64,000 nt of DNA, taken from contig OX336355.1 in the NCBI GenBank assembly GCA_946902875.1, positions 11,999,347 through 12,063,346 on the forward strand. The letters are read 5' to 3'. Within the stretch, counting starts at the first letter, position 1. Each line of letters opens with the position of its first letter. Under the pieces are notes generated by a model. That model did no database searches, was not told where the DNA came from, and worked only from the letters and a program-made list of their open reading frames with translations. Made by a program: the position numbers and the translations under genes. The DNA comes from Nematopogon swammerdamellus. Lineage: Eukaryota > Arthropoda > Insecta > Lepidoptera > Adelidae. Of the stretch, positions 21,130-32,334 are shown piece by piece.

Positions 21130-21300
21130 TTTTTTATGTAAACCAACATGGGTGGCTGTGCCGAGAGACCAATGGTGCAGTCGACAGAGCCAAAATCACC
21201 TCCTCGCGAAAACACGCTCAGTTAGGTGCCATTCCAGCAGATTTGCGGACTGTTGCTAGCCTGTTAATACAACGTTTGAAGACACCCATATAGCTACACA
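21130..21300 (-). repeat. jockey-like LINE 3' end (same family as 13127-13510)
   Basis: TTTTTTATGTAAACCAACAT, GGGTGGCTGTGCCGAGAGAC, AATTCCAGCAGATTTGCGGAC-type and AACGTTTGAAGA.ACCC blocks match 13130-13300. Only the 3' 170 bp or so is present. Confidence 0.7.
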
Positions 21301-21319
21301 TGTGGATTAAGCGTTCAGA

Positions 21320-21547
21320 GCAGATTTAAAACTGTTACTCCCTTACTAGGTGGTAGGCTCAAATTGTAGCCGACTGGGTTGCTACCATCGTACTGGATGT
21401 AAGTGGCCGCATAGCAACCTCGGCCGTGTTCTCATTTAGTCCAGTATAGCCAGCAAACCAAAGGGATGGCTCCGGTGGGGCGCTGCCGTCTCGAAAGTGA
21501 TATAAGTCGGTTCTCTGATTCAACCACCCACACCGGATTATATAAAC
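21320..21547 (+). repeat. SINE family B, 5'-truncated (B4)
   Basis: Body CTTACTAGGTGGTAGGCTCA, AATTGTAGCCGACTGGGTTG, TAGTCCAGTATAGCCAGCAA, ending CACACCGGATTATATAAA. More diverged than the other B copies. Confidence 0.8.
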
Positions 21548-21837
21548 GCATATTGTAAATGTAAAATTCAAGATTTGCTCATAACATCTCTATTATATTT
21601 TTCAAAATATTTTTGTCCGACATCTGTGCGCCTGCCTTATTCTTAAATGCGCACTTCTTCTTCCACTGCTGGCCAGTTTTCTGGGCACATCTTTCTCACT
21701 AGCAATTATAATATTATCTCTCTATTTATCAAAAACTTTAATCAAGAAAATATAAAAATCAAATACCAATAACGAAAGAATCAAAACCTACGTAACAAAC
21801 ATTAAAATAACTATCAAAAGCTCCCAGAGTACTTGCG

Positions 21838-21980
21838 AGCATTACCCCGCGGGATGACAAGGCTTACCCTTTGAATAAAATAGGCAAATGATTGCAGGAC
21901 GCCAGGTGGACTCAAGAAGCTTTTGGCTTCACTGCTCCACGGACCGAGGGTTTCAATAGCAAACGCAACAAATTCGAAAT
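21838..21980 (-). pseudogene. non-LTR retrotransposon C-terminal fragment (ETLGPWS family), copy 1
   Basis: On the minus strand FEFVAFAIETLGPWSSEAKS is followed after an indel by FIQRVSLVIPRGNA. This is the same protein tail as 47090-47290, a C-terminal motif recalled from insect LINE ORF2 proteins. A deletion is present in the middle. Confidence 0.6.
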
Positions 21981-24900
21981 CTTGAATAATATTTCTATAT
22001 TTAACTTAAAAAAACTTACCTAACTGAATTGAAACTGACGCTAAAGCCACTTATGGATCTGGATTGTATGAGGGTAGCTCGTGTATCAGAGAAAGCTTAC
22101 GAAGAAATGTGCATTCGTGAAGCTAATGGTATATATTAAAATACAAACTTTAACGAATCGTCTGCTGTCTGTAGATAAGAAGACCTCCAATTACTGTGAG
22201 ATCACTTGGCTTCTTTGGTAATGAGTGCAGGGAGAAAAATGTAAATATCTACATACATTTATTAAGAAAATAGAGGCAATACAGAAACAAACATAATTTA
22301 TTTCAATACCTATATATATTTTTTAAATATTAAAAACATAATGCCCCAAAGATCGGTCATAAAATGTTGCTTCCATTACAAATTCAATGTTATTTTTGTT
22401 GTACTGTCTTTACGCCACAACTCCATCAAGTAATAAATAAAATAACCCTACAATCCCCGCAATTAATTAAATTAAAACCGCACACCGCAAGCCGCTAAAG
22501 GGTTAAGCTCCGTTAACCCTGCAATGCCGACGTGCGCTCAAATCCTTTAGGTTTTCATTTAATTCCGTTTAGGTTTATTGGTTTAACTCGGATTCAAGTT
22601 TCCCGTCAGTGGGATCAACGTACGATGCTTTGTGTGAAATTGTCGTAGGGGTAATATTTTGTAGACGCTACCTAAACTCGATACGGTCTTTCTTTTATTT
22701 GAAACAAATTTGATTTTAGAATTTATTTTATAGGAATAATGTTCGTAACTTATGGATAATATATGTAAATGCTAAATTTTTGTCCTTACTTCGTGTTATT
22801 TGTTCTTTATTTTAATGATTAAGTTTGTTACAACAAATACCAAAATAAAAATAATTTAAATTTAAAAATGCGTAGGAAAAGACTTCAACGTCAGATCACC
22901 AGGAAACCTGTCAACTTAAAAATAGCACCTACGGTCACCGAGTGAAAATGGACGTTCCAGTGCAATGACAGCCATCACATAGGCGTGGTCACACCTTTGG
23001 CCAATGATCATTCACATACACACAGGTGACAAACAGTATATTAATCTATATATTCATCCTGCGCCTCTGATTCGCCAGCTCGAATCAGCGAGGCAAAGAA
23101 AATCTTGTACCAAATGGGATTACGCTTGTAATACGTGTAAAATGCCACATCTACAAGGGTGATTTGATATTAACACCTGTTTCAGATAGGTGACATGTGC
23201 GACAATTATGTAGGCTTAGCTGCAGGCTGTACTGAGCGTAGTAAGCGTTGGACATCGCTCGTAGCAGCGCGGAAACAATTACCTTTTGTTTAAAATATTT
23301 TAAAAAATGGTCAAATTGATCGTTTTGCGTTTTGCTGTCTTTAAGAACGATTTATGTAATATAGAATTATGTACAGTGTATAATATACTACAATTTAATT
23401 TAGATAAAACATTTATTTCAATTAATTCAGCCGTTCAAGTTTTCTTGGCGTCTCGTTCTATTATTATGGACCAATAAATTATATTCAATTATTTTTAAAT
23501 AAAAAAATAAATTAAACTGACCACAGCGACGCACAAGAAAATCGGTATCGCTGATGAATTATACAAGCTTGTGTTAAAAATAAAACTTCATCTCTACCTC
23601 ACAGGAAATTGAATCTAATTCCAAGGAACAGAAAATTACATCTAATTTAATTCAGAGAATAAATTAACAGAAGCCTGCATCTAAATAACGATGTCACACT
23701 ATCTCCTCACTTTTTTCCCGACGCTACACGCGACCGAGTCGAGAAAGGATGGAGAACTGAACTCCATAAGAACGGGGTTAATTAATCCATCTCATTTTCA
23801 CACACTTAAGACTCCGAAAATAAACAAAAACTGGCCAAGTACGAACGTTATTTGAGCGTTAAGGATCCGTTGACATCGCATTATTAATGAGCATACGTTC
23901 GAAGAAGTAAATAGACACGAACATTAAAACGACATGACTGTCTACGAACGACACGATGATAATTTGCGCTCTTTGCTCACAAAAACAATTCTCTCTCGCA
24001 CTATACTGTTTCACAATCTTACATTGTAACGCAACACTTACTCCTGAACGCGCGCATTTTCACAGTCATCAGTTTTCATGCTGGCTAACCATGTGAGTGG
24101 ATGGTGAAGACCATATATTTAAATATGGCTAAATACTAATCTACGCTTGATAAGAGCTTTTCATTTCAAATAAACAGCTTGATATACATATGTTTATTTT
24201 GGGCCTCACTCTAACGCCATTATTATGAGAACTCTTGATATCCCATAAGGCCCTGTCAATCCGTATTCACACGTACTACTCTTTTAAGGCGCCGCTTTTG
24301 CTGGTTGGAGTAGGATGCAACACAATCAATAAAAAAAAAAATAAAAAATTTTTTAATCCAAAACTATGGATCGAAACAAAAAAGTAAAAACCTACGGATT
24401 TAGATATATATTCAACAAATAAAATATATTTTTTCCAAAGCCTTGATTTGGTCACGTTGCCTTAAATACGATGCGTTTTTATAACTAAATTCAGAGGCAT
24501 GTTCATGATTTTTTTCTATCGAGCGAAGTTAATCAAATCGTGTTTTCAAAAAGCTATTGATCTGCACTGATAGATGAAGTATATTAAAACTGAATCTGTC
24601 AGGTGATCAATACCTATTGGTGGTAAACTTCTTGAAATTCGAGTCAGACGCAGCCTCAAGTCACCTTAATGATTGAATTGTATTTAATGCACACTGCCTT
24701 CAGAAAAATACCTCAAACTAGGAGTTAGAATTTGTGACACGCAGACAGACATACACGGACGGACACTCAACCGCTTTCATAAGTGTTCCTGTTGTCGCCA
24801 CGAGACACAAAACCCTAACGTTGCAATATTGTCACGCCCAATTTACGCCACAACACCGGCTCAAAAACGAACACACGATAACCGGTAGGTAGACCGAAAA

Positions 24901-25150
24901 ATAAAAAAGTAGCACAGTGTTTAAACAGTGCAATTTGATATGCGAAACTTCCTTTTTTTTAGCCGCAATTCTTCGAAGAGGTTGCTCCGCTGGATCCTTT
25001 CAGTTCGAATCAATATGATAAGAGGTTAATTTTGATCGATTTAATTTGCGTTTTGTTGCATGTCTTTTTAGAAACGATGTTTTATATACCTGTCGGGTGC
25101 GGTCAGTGAACTTACTGCATACGATTTGGAGTAATGAAAGATAAATGTTT
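21981..25150. other. longest stretch with no recognised gene or repeat family
   Basis: About 3.2 kb of AT-rich sequence in which none of the window's repeat families was recognised and no splice-flanked coding frame is seen. It is the best place to look for conserved non-coding elements of the locus; that is inference. Confidence 0.4.
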
Positions 25151-25191
25151 GAATTTAATAGTAAATCATAATATGATTTACTATTAAATTC
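25151..25191. repeat. perfect palindrome, 20-bp arms
   Basis: GAATTTAATAGTAAATCATA, one central base (25171), then its exact reverse complement. It can form a hairpin or cruciform. Confidence 0.95.
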
Positions 25192-25199
25192 CTATTCCG

Positions 25200-25250
25200 A
25201 AGAAGCGATTCCGCGTCAAAAATATTATTTTTGACGCGGAATCGCTTCTT
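25200..25250. repeat. perfect palindrome, 25-bp arms
   Basis: Left arm starts AAGAAGCGATTCCGCGTCAA, one central base (25225), then the exact reverse complement. It lies 8 bp after the previous palindrome and has the same single-base centre. Confidence 0.95.
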
Positions 25251-25914
25251 ACGCATGTGGTACAAGGTGGGATGCATCTAAGCTAAAATATGACGTCACC
25301 GACACGAAACATGTACCGGGAAAATGGTTAATGCTCAGTTTCTAAGTAACGACATACACAACACCTAAATCAGCAAATGAGGAAGGTGGCGCAATTACAA
25401 CAATAATAACAAAGAAATAGTATTATTATTTGCAGGCACAGTGAGTCATCAAAGTTAGATGATTTTTTTTTATTCGTTTCAAGAGTGACCATGACAACCA
25501 GATTTGTAAATTTTTTTTTTTACATTAATTGTTTATCAAGAGTTATGTTATATAAATTCACTCTCCGCGTGCCACCGTTAAAAGAACAGCCAGAAATTTT
25601 CTTATATCTGAAGTCCAAAAAAGAAAATATTTCCTTTCCTAAATGTCCTCATTTCCAATAATATTAATGGACATTTTTAATTCGGCATCAACCCTAAACT
25701 ACTCACTACCGCGCGTGATCCATTCTCGCGGGTCTGTTGGACCCACGTGGCCTTTATTGGAGGGCCACACGCGCGGAACTAATGGTGTTAAGTACCGTGG
25801 ACCCATCTCATCGCAGGGTTAGGCTTGGATGGCAGGGTTGGCATTGTTTAAAACTACTTTGAGTGAGTCACAATATATGAAGGCTATATATCAAGTGGTA
25901 TTACTTTTTATTAA

Positions 25915-26240
25915 ACTAAGATTAATTAAATAAATTAGAACAGAAACTTTTTGTTGCACACAATTGAAAGAATAACAGTAGAAAATACAGGAGGCGCAAA
26001 GGCGGACTTATCACTGCAAGTTATTATTTCCAGTCAACCTTTGAGTGGTGAGGAATACAATTTATAGAGAAAGAAGTATGGGTAGTACAAATGAAAGAAA
26101 GGAGTAATACATGTTTTATTTTATAAATATACGGGTTCCATATACCCACATATAATATACATACGTATTTATACAATACATAAAATACAAACAAAATAAA
26201 CTTGCATACACATGTATAGAACATAGACACCACATACAAA
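25915..26240 (-). repeat. jockey-type LINE 3' tail, inverted
   Basis: Inverted tail: AACTTTTTGTTGCACACAAT, AGGAGGCGCAAAGGCGGACTTATC, CCAGTCAACCTTTG. Shares the GCGCCTCCTGTATTT variant with the two copies in the 941-bp duplication. Confidence 0.65.
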
Positions 26241-26279
26241 CAATTTATACTCTATAATACCTATGTGTTTAAAAATTGG

Positions 26280-26612
26280 AAAAATTTATAAATGTATCTA
26301 TGTATATTTATTTGTATATTATATTTTAAAAATTTAGTAATTTGCATCTATTAACACAAGTGTGGCTTTTATTTAACTAGCATGTACTCGTACATGTATT
26401 ATTAATTATTTTATCTTTAGTTCTCACACTCAACTTTTTACTTTTAACTACTACCATTACAAAACTACAATATTAATCGAATCTCAAATATCCAAAGATT
26501 GACTGTAAGAAATATATTCAAGGGATAAGTCCCCCTTTGCATTTTATGTAAATTATCTAATGTGCTTATTACTGTTGAAAGTTTCTTAGAGCAATCAAGG
26601 ATTCTTTATCTA
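26280..26612 (+). repeat. jockey-type LINE 3' end (about 330 bp)
   Basis: TATCTATGTATATTTATTTG, ACTAGCATGTA, CCAAAGATTGACTGTAAGAA, GGATAAGTCCCCCTTTGCAT. Matches 50480-50820 over its length. Confidence 0.65.
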
Positions 26613-26694
26613 TTCATCTACATGTGTATGGAAAAATAATATACGTATAATGTGTAAAAAAAAATAATTAAAAAGATACTAGTATAACATGTTT

Positions 26695-26757
26695 CATCAT
26701 CATCATCATCATCAGCCTGTATCGATCCACTGCTGGACATAGGCCTCTCCCAGGGCA
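26695..26757 (-). repeat. RTE-type retrotransposon 3' end with (CAT)n
   Basis: Read on the minus strand, GAGAGGCCTATGTCCAGCAGTGGA encodes the same E-A-Y-V-Q-Q-W end as the RTE at 13655-14106, followed by a stop and a (GAT)n tail. Only the last 60 bp is left. Confidence 0.8.
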
Positions 26758-27349
26758 CGTTAACATGTTTAGTTACCAAATTTTTCATGATTAAACATTA
26801 TTTACTTTCGAAGTCACAAACTTTTAAAATTATTAAAAAACTGAGCACGGTATTTCCATTCAAATCGTTAAATAAAAATGTAAACCATGTATTTTTTTTA
26901 TTTATGAAATAGACATGAAACATTTTATATAGTCTTGTCTTAAAATGCACTAGAAAGTATAGAAATATCTTCCACACACTGTTTTCACTATATAAAAATA
27001 CCTGTATACATACGAGCACTTCGCATACAACAAAGGAACAATAGTCTCAACCCTCCGCTGCTCGCTCGGTACATTACACCCATTGACGTTAGAAATTGCA
27101 GGTAAGAATGGAACCCCAACTGCGGGTGAAATGGACCGCCATTTGGTGGATTAACTCCTGTCAAAATACGGCGGTGCATCTCTCTGTAATGTAATGTAAT
27201 AATGTGGGGTTCGAGGTTTTATTGGCGAGCGGGATGGTAGAAATTCGCCGCGCCCATTATAGGGTTCATCAATTTGTAGTATACTTTGGTGATACCAAAT
27301 GATATTGTTTTCTTTACGGAAAGCGCGAACTTTGGCATCGTTACACGTA

Positions 27350-27480
27350 CAAGTAGGTGTCTAACGATGCCCATGGGCATTCCGTGATGCACGGCGATTG
27401 TAAATGCCATGTCCGCCCGCCTGACAGGAGCCTTTTAACGCTTCTTTTGAAATACCTCAAGCTGTAATTGGGAGGAAATA
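27350..27480 (+). repeat. dispersed repeat D, copy 5 (diverged)
   Basis: GTGTCTAACGATGCCCATGG, GATTGTAAATGCCATGTCCG, CTGACAGGAGCC and CTTTTGAAATACCT correspond to the D blocks. Confidence 0.55.
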
Positions 27481-27549
27481 GATGGGCAAGGAGTGTGTTC
27501 TACATTTTCCCGGTTCTGTGATTAAATGACCTACACAACCAGTTGATTT

Positions 27550-27690
27550 CGTGATCGTGGTAGGTCGATGGTATGGGGGTGCATTCCCTATCCAGTACGC
27601 GTAGTGCGGAGGTGGAATGGAACAGCTCCTCCGAACACTCCCCTGTGAGTGAAGTTTATTGATTTTCATTGTCGTCGCTCCGCTCCCCAA
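27550..27690 (-). pseudogene. jockey-like protein fragment, diverged
   Basis: On the minus strand the region reads like ...GECSEELFHS.PPPLRV...REC, similar to NGECSEKLFDAIPPSRP at 51480-51665. Frameshifts prevent one continuous frame. Confidence 0.4.
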
Positions 27691-27882
27691 TCTTTAAAAT
27701 CTGGTTTATTCGAAATCTAACTCGGATTTATCCTGCAGTTCTAAATCTTTCAACACCCTGCGCTCGCAGTCTAGAGAGTTGACCTCATGTTATACGTACA
27801 TATTATTAGTTTTTGTTATGTTAAATTTTGTACTTTAATCATATTCATAAACTTTAATGAAACTGAAAATCATAATTTTGAA

Positions 27883-28372
27883 ACAAAACAGCTTTACTCA
27901 AGGTTCTCCACGAGCTATGTGGCTCGACATTTCGGGTCAAGCGTATGGCCCGAAACGTCATAGCGCCGCTCAAGAGAAGAAGACACGACGGACACGACCA
28001 GCCGGAAGTGGACACCGTCAGCGCTTTCTGTCTCTCCGCCGAGATCCGGAACGCACCTGAACCACAGATTACTTAATAGTTACTTCGTAACAGATAAATC
28101 ACTCCATAGAAAATGTTCCTACCTTCGGGCTTTAATAGCCTACTGTTTCACATCGCCTATCGCTGCGTGCGAAAATGTATGCCTGAACCCTCGTCTACGG
28201 AAACTACCCGCACTGGCCACAGCTACAATCTTCGTCAACGACGGACGGAGATCTGACAGTTCTCTGCCAACCGTCGCACCAGGCAGAGTGCTCATGATGA
28301 TGGGCCATACGCTTGGCCTGAAACGTCGAGCCACATAGCTCGCGAAGAACCGTGAGTAAAGCTGTTTTGTTT
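27883..28372. repeat. Penelope-like element remnant with inverted terminal segments
   Basis: AAACAAAACAGCTTTACTCA...GAGCTATGTGGCTCGAC at 27883-27930 and the inverted GTCGAGCCACATAGCTCGCG...GAGTAAAGCTGTTTTGTTT at 28326-28372 form 70-bp-class inverted ends, including CAAGCGTATGGCC. The interior repeats the 3' flank seen at 9005-9110. Terminal repeats in inverted arrangement are known for Penelope-like elements, but assignment here is tentative. Confidence 0.5.
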
Positions 28373-28737
28373 AAAAATAATGTTTAACAACCACGGTAAT
28401 TTAAAAACCCATTTAAACTGAAAATAATTTTTTTGGCTTTGCCTTATTTAACCTGTTCGCTCCCGCGTTATAATATGCCCTTAATAAAATCTCTATAATA
28501 AATGCATTCTGGGACTATCCAACCGACAATCCATTCAAAAATCGAATAGAAGAACATTTCAATATAATGGAGACATCTATATGAAATTTTTTCCAAAAGT
28601 TTAACCTCTTGTCGGCTTAACACGACTCAAAACAATCCAGAAACAAAATCAGTGTACACCAAAACACCGACCACCGCAGTAATGGGTGAGCCGAACCTAT
28701 TAAAACAATATTAGCGTATCTATGCTCGCAGCTATTG

Positions 28738-29678
28738 GCTATAATAACGGGGTAGGGTGTCCCAAATTAAGATTTAATACCACGCTGCGTTGATACGTGA
28801 TATTAGGCAATTTGTCGATTTGTATTGTTTGTAGATCTTTTTGTAGTGTACACACTGTATACTGGAGACGACTGAGTGTAATATTCGTAGTTGTAATTTA
28901 AGTACCAGTGTCGATACGGGGAACCACTCACACGTTCACTCACCCAAAATTCAACCGCGATTTCAACCAATCAGAGAGCGTTAGTTTAGGTTAGGTTAGG
29001 TGCACTCGACACGGCTATTGGTTGAAGTCGGCGAGTTTTCGTGTGGGTTCTAAGATTTCTATATTTATCGATGTTTTTGCGAAAGAGCGATTTTCAAAAT
29101 TTTGCCTATTACGATAATATCACCTGTTGTTTACGTATAAGTCGCATCAATTTTTTATTAATTTGTGGATTATTATATAGTATAGTATGTATTATGTATT
29201 TGTATGTCGTTTTTTATGTTCTATAGATGTGTATGTGTATGTATGCTGTTTGTATTTTAGGTATTGTATAAAAAAAGTATGTTACATGTACGTATATTTA
29301 TGAAGTAAACCATGTATTCCTCTTCCCTTTCGCTTGCACTACCCATTCTTCTTTCTATATAATTATTTTTCTCATAAACCAAAAGGTTGACTTGCAGAAA
29401 CAACTTGCAGCGATAAGTCCGCCTTTGCGCCTCCTGTATTTGTTGTTTCTTATCGTTTACTGTTTTTCTTCCATTGTGTGCAACAAAGAGTTTCTATCCT
29501 ATTATATTTATTTTATTTTACAAGTATTTATTTAACTTCACTTATTAGTATGAGTCAAAGCTTGCAACTGAATTATAAATCAGTTCTACCATAGCCGACT
29601 ATCATTGGTCTCCCTCTACGGAGACCAAGCCATGCTGCATCGTCATAGCCCCACTGCGATGTTGCTATCGCTTACTCG
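28738..29678 (+). repeat. 941-bp tandem duplication, unit 1
   Basis: Begins GCTATAATAACGGGGTAGGG and ends ...GCTATCGCTTACTCG, and is followed without a gap by unit 2. Only about three differences were seen between units (near 28833, 29226, 29526), so the event is recent. The unit contains a jockey-type tail and the left arm of a MITE. Confidence 0.9.
29380..29515 (+). repeat. jockey-type LINE 3' tail in unit 1
   Basis: AAAGGTTGACTTGCAGAAAC, GCGATAAGTCCGCCTTTGCG, CTCCTGTATTTGTTG, TGTGTGCAACAAAGAGTTTC. The same sequence is at 30321-30456 in unit 2. Confidence 0.65.
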
Positions 29679-30619
29679 GCTATAATAACGGGGTAGGGTG
29701 TCCCAAATTAAGATTTAATACCACGCTGCGTTGATACGTGATATTAGGCAATTTGTCGATTTGTATTGTTTGTAGATCTTGTTGTAGTGTACACACTGTA
29801 TACTGGAGACGACTGAGTGTAATATTCGTAGTTGTAATTTAAGTACCAGTGTCGATACGGGGAACCACTCACACGTTCACTCACCCAAAATTCAACCGCG
29901 ATTTCAACCAATCAGAGAGCGTTAGTTTAGGTTAGGTTAGGTGCACTCGACACGGCTATTGGTTGAAGTCGGCGAGTTTTCGTGTGGGTTCTAAGATTTC
30001 TATATTTATCGATGTTTTTGCGAAAGAGCGATTTTCAAAATTTTGCCTATTACGATAATATCACCTGTTGTTTACGTATAAGTCGCATCAATTTTTTATT
30101 AATTTGTGGATTATTATATAGTATAGTATGTATTATGTATTTGTATGTCGTTTTTTATGTTCTATACATGTGTATGTGTATGTATGCTGTTTGTATTTTA
30201 GGTATTGTATAAAAAAAGTATGTTACATGTACGTATATTTATGAAGTAAACCATGTATTCCTCTTCCCTTTCGCTTGCACTACCCATTCTTCTTTCTATA
30301 TAATTATTTTTCTCATAAACCAAAAGGTTGACTTGCAGAAACAACTTGCAGCGATAAGTCCGCCTTTGCGCCTCCTGTATTTGTTGTTTCTTATCGTTTA
30401 CTGTTTTTCTTCCATTGTGTGCAACAAAGAGTTTCTATCCTATTATATTTATTTTATTTTACAAGCATTTATTTAACTTCACTTATTAGTATGAGTCAAA
30501 GCTTGCAACTGAATTATAAATCAGTTCTACCATAGCCGACTATCATTGGTCTCCCTCTACGGAGACCAAGCCATGCTGCATCGTCATAGCCCCACTGCGA
30601 TGTTGCTATCGCTTACTCG
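29679..30619 (+). repeat. 941-bp tandem duplication, unit 2
   Basis: Exact offset of 941 from unit 1. Its end runs into the rest of the MITE at 30531-30827, so this is the original copy of the MITE half and unit 1 ends inside a duplicated half. Confidence 0.9.
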
Positions 30620-30827
30620 CTCTCACTTGCCTACCGATGACAGGAGTGAGAGAGAAAACGAAGATTTCGTCGGTCGCCCGATGAAGGGTAAGCGATTTCA
30701 TGTTTCTCTCTCGGCCCTGTTATCTGTAGGCAAGCGAGAGCGAGTAAGCGATAGCAACGTCGCAGTGGGGCTATGACGATGCAGCATGGCTTGTCTCCGT
30801 AGAAGGAGACAATGATAGTGGGCTATG
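30531..30827. mobile_element. MITE with 7-bp target duplication (GTTCTAC)
   Basis: Ends CATAGCCGACTATCATTG and its inverse ...CAATGATAGTGGGCTATG. Arms continue for about 120 bp (GTCTCC, CATGCTGCATCGTCATAGCC, GCTATCGCTTACTCGCTCTC). GTTCTAC is present on both sides (30524-30530 and 30828-30834). A 7-bp duplication would fit P-like or hAT-like transposases; no coding part is present. Confidence 0.75.
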
Positions 30828-31033
30828 GTTCTACTCAACCGATTGAGCTGAAATTTTGCACAGACTTTTGGTTCTGGCGACAATGCATTCGAGTATACTC
30901 AAAATAGCAAAATAAAATTATAACCTTATAATTAACTTTATCTTGTCAAAAATTGCAACTAAATTTGAAACCAGATCCACCCAACCGATTGAGCTGCAAA
31001 TTTTTAACATCCTTTTGGCTCTGGTGACTATAC

Positions 31034-31205
31034 GATAGATAGATAGATAGAAAATTCTTTATTTCTCCAGTAAACATTAAACAGTAACAAATACATTAGA
31101 AAATTTACATAAGATGCAAAGGCGGACTTATCCCTTACAGAGATTTCTTACAGTCAACCTTTGGATGTTTGCGATTCGACAATATAGTGGAATGTAAGTA
31201 GGTAG
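31034..31205 (-). repeat. jockey-type LINE 3' tail, inverted, with (GATA)n
   Basis: GATAGATAGATAGATAGAAAATTCTTTATT, GCAAAGGCGGACTTATCCCT, CTTACAGTCAACCTTTGGAT. Inverse of the end at 50690-50820, including its TCTATCTAT terminus. Confidence 0.7.
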
Positions 31206-31344
31206 TAGCAAATCCACGTACACGTACACGATCCAGTATACACAAAATTGAAAAGCTTTTATTTAACTTCAAGTTTCAAGAACCTAGGTAATTTAGCACG
31301 CATCACTACGTTTATCAATATGTTAGGACCAGATGCTATCAAGC

Positions 31345-31512
31345 AGCAAGTGAGGCACGAAGACTGCCCACTGCATGACTGTAAAAGGACCGTGCCAAGG
31401 TGAGAGGTGGTCTAATGTCTCCCTTTAGCACAGCACCATGTCCTTATCCCTTAGTCGACTTTTACGATATGCACCATTAACCTATTCTTTTCAAGTACCG
31501 GGGCCACACACG
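31345..31512 (-). repeat. SINE-like family C, fragment (C5)
   Basis: GCAAGTGAGGCACGAAGACT, GTGCCAAGGTGAGAGGTGGT, TTATCCCTTAGTCGACTTTTACGA and ATGCACCATT. The 3' part of the family is missing. Confidence 0.7.
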
Positions 31513-31724
31513 ATTAAATAGTACATGAAATGTGGAAAGACTATTTCCTCAAATCCTAAACCTCATATCCTTCTGTGTCCCCAGCTTCTGAGACATTTGT
31601 ATTGTATGTAGGTAGTTTTAATTCGTTGTATTTCTGTACTATAATGTATATACATGTGTATATATATATTTTTAAAATTTTTTGTAGCATTATTTTTTCA
31701 TAAGCGTGAATCAAGATTACGTTT

Positions 31725-31835
31725 TGTTGCACCTAGCCTGGTATGAATATGTTATAAAAGGTAGACTGTCGGAAAATTCCATAGGCATTAAGAACTACCT
31801 ACTGTACGTTTTTAATTGCAATAAACTTTTTTTTA
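31725..31835 (+). repeat. LINE 3' tail, second subtype
   Basis: TTGCACCTAGCCTGGTATGA, GGTAGACTGTCGGAAAATTC, CATAGGCATTAAGAACTACC, TTTTTAATTGCAATAAAC. Same subtype as 54150-54262. Confidence 0.6.
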
Positions 31836-32021
31836 AATTTGGATTGATGAATTATGAAGGTAGGTAGGTACATGCTTTGCGTACAAGAATCAACTATTAG
31901 AATTTTACATGTTTTCCATCGATATTCAGTGTATACGGATAAAATTACAAGTACACTGGAATGGTACCTTGCTCCGACAAGAAGATGATGTACCTAATTG
32001 GCTGACATCATGCGTCTGGGA

Positions 32022-32334
32022 CAGCGGTTCCCAATTATTTTTGTCTACGGAACCCTAAATTATCGTCCTTCTGTTGGCGGAACACCCAAGTCAATTAAAA
32101 AAGTTAATTAGCTTAAATTTACTAAGACCTATACCAAATTTTTGATACTAAATTGTTGGCGGATTATCATGTTTGATTTGAATAGCAAGACTATAGTTCG
32201 AAATTAAAAATATATTATTACACGTTTTTGATTAGGAAGAGCGTTTTGTGCTTTTTCCGTCTGTAACCCACGGAACCCCTGTGACCCTTCCGCGGAACCG
32301 CAGGGTTCCGCGGAACACCTTTTGGGAACCGCTG
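32022..32334. mobile_element. hAT-type MITE with 8-bp target duplication
   Basis: Ends CAGCGGTTCCCAA (32022) and TTGGGAACCGCTG (32334) are the hAT-type inverted repeats. Flanks GTCTGGGA (32014-32021) and GTCTAGGA (32335-32342) match at 7 of 8 positions, as expected for an aged 8-bp duplication. Subterminal GGAACCC and GCGGAAC motifs are repeated. No transposase frame. Confidence 0.88.

Noticed and set aside
28285..28350. Possible hammerhead ribozyme (ATGATGA, stem GGGCC/GGCC, TGAAAC) in the Penelope-like end
   Set aside because: The core C before TGATGA is replaced and no fitting third stem with a cleavage triplet was found; at best a decayed motif. A covariance-model search would decide.
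28985..29003. Three TTAGG units (insect telomere repeat), also at 29926 in the second duplication unit
   Set aside because: Three units are too few to call an interstitial telomere; similar TAGGTTAGGTT tracts are common in insect DNA.
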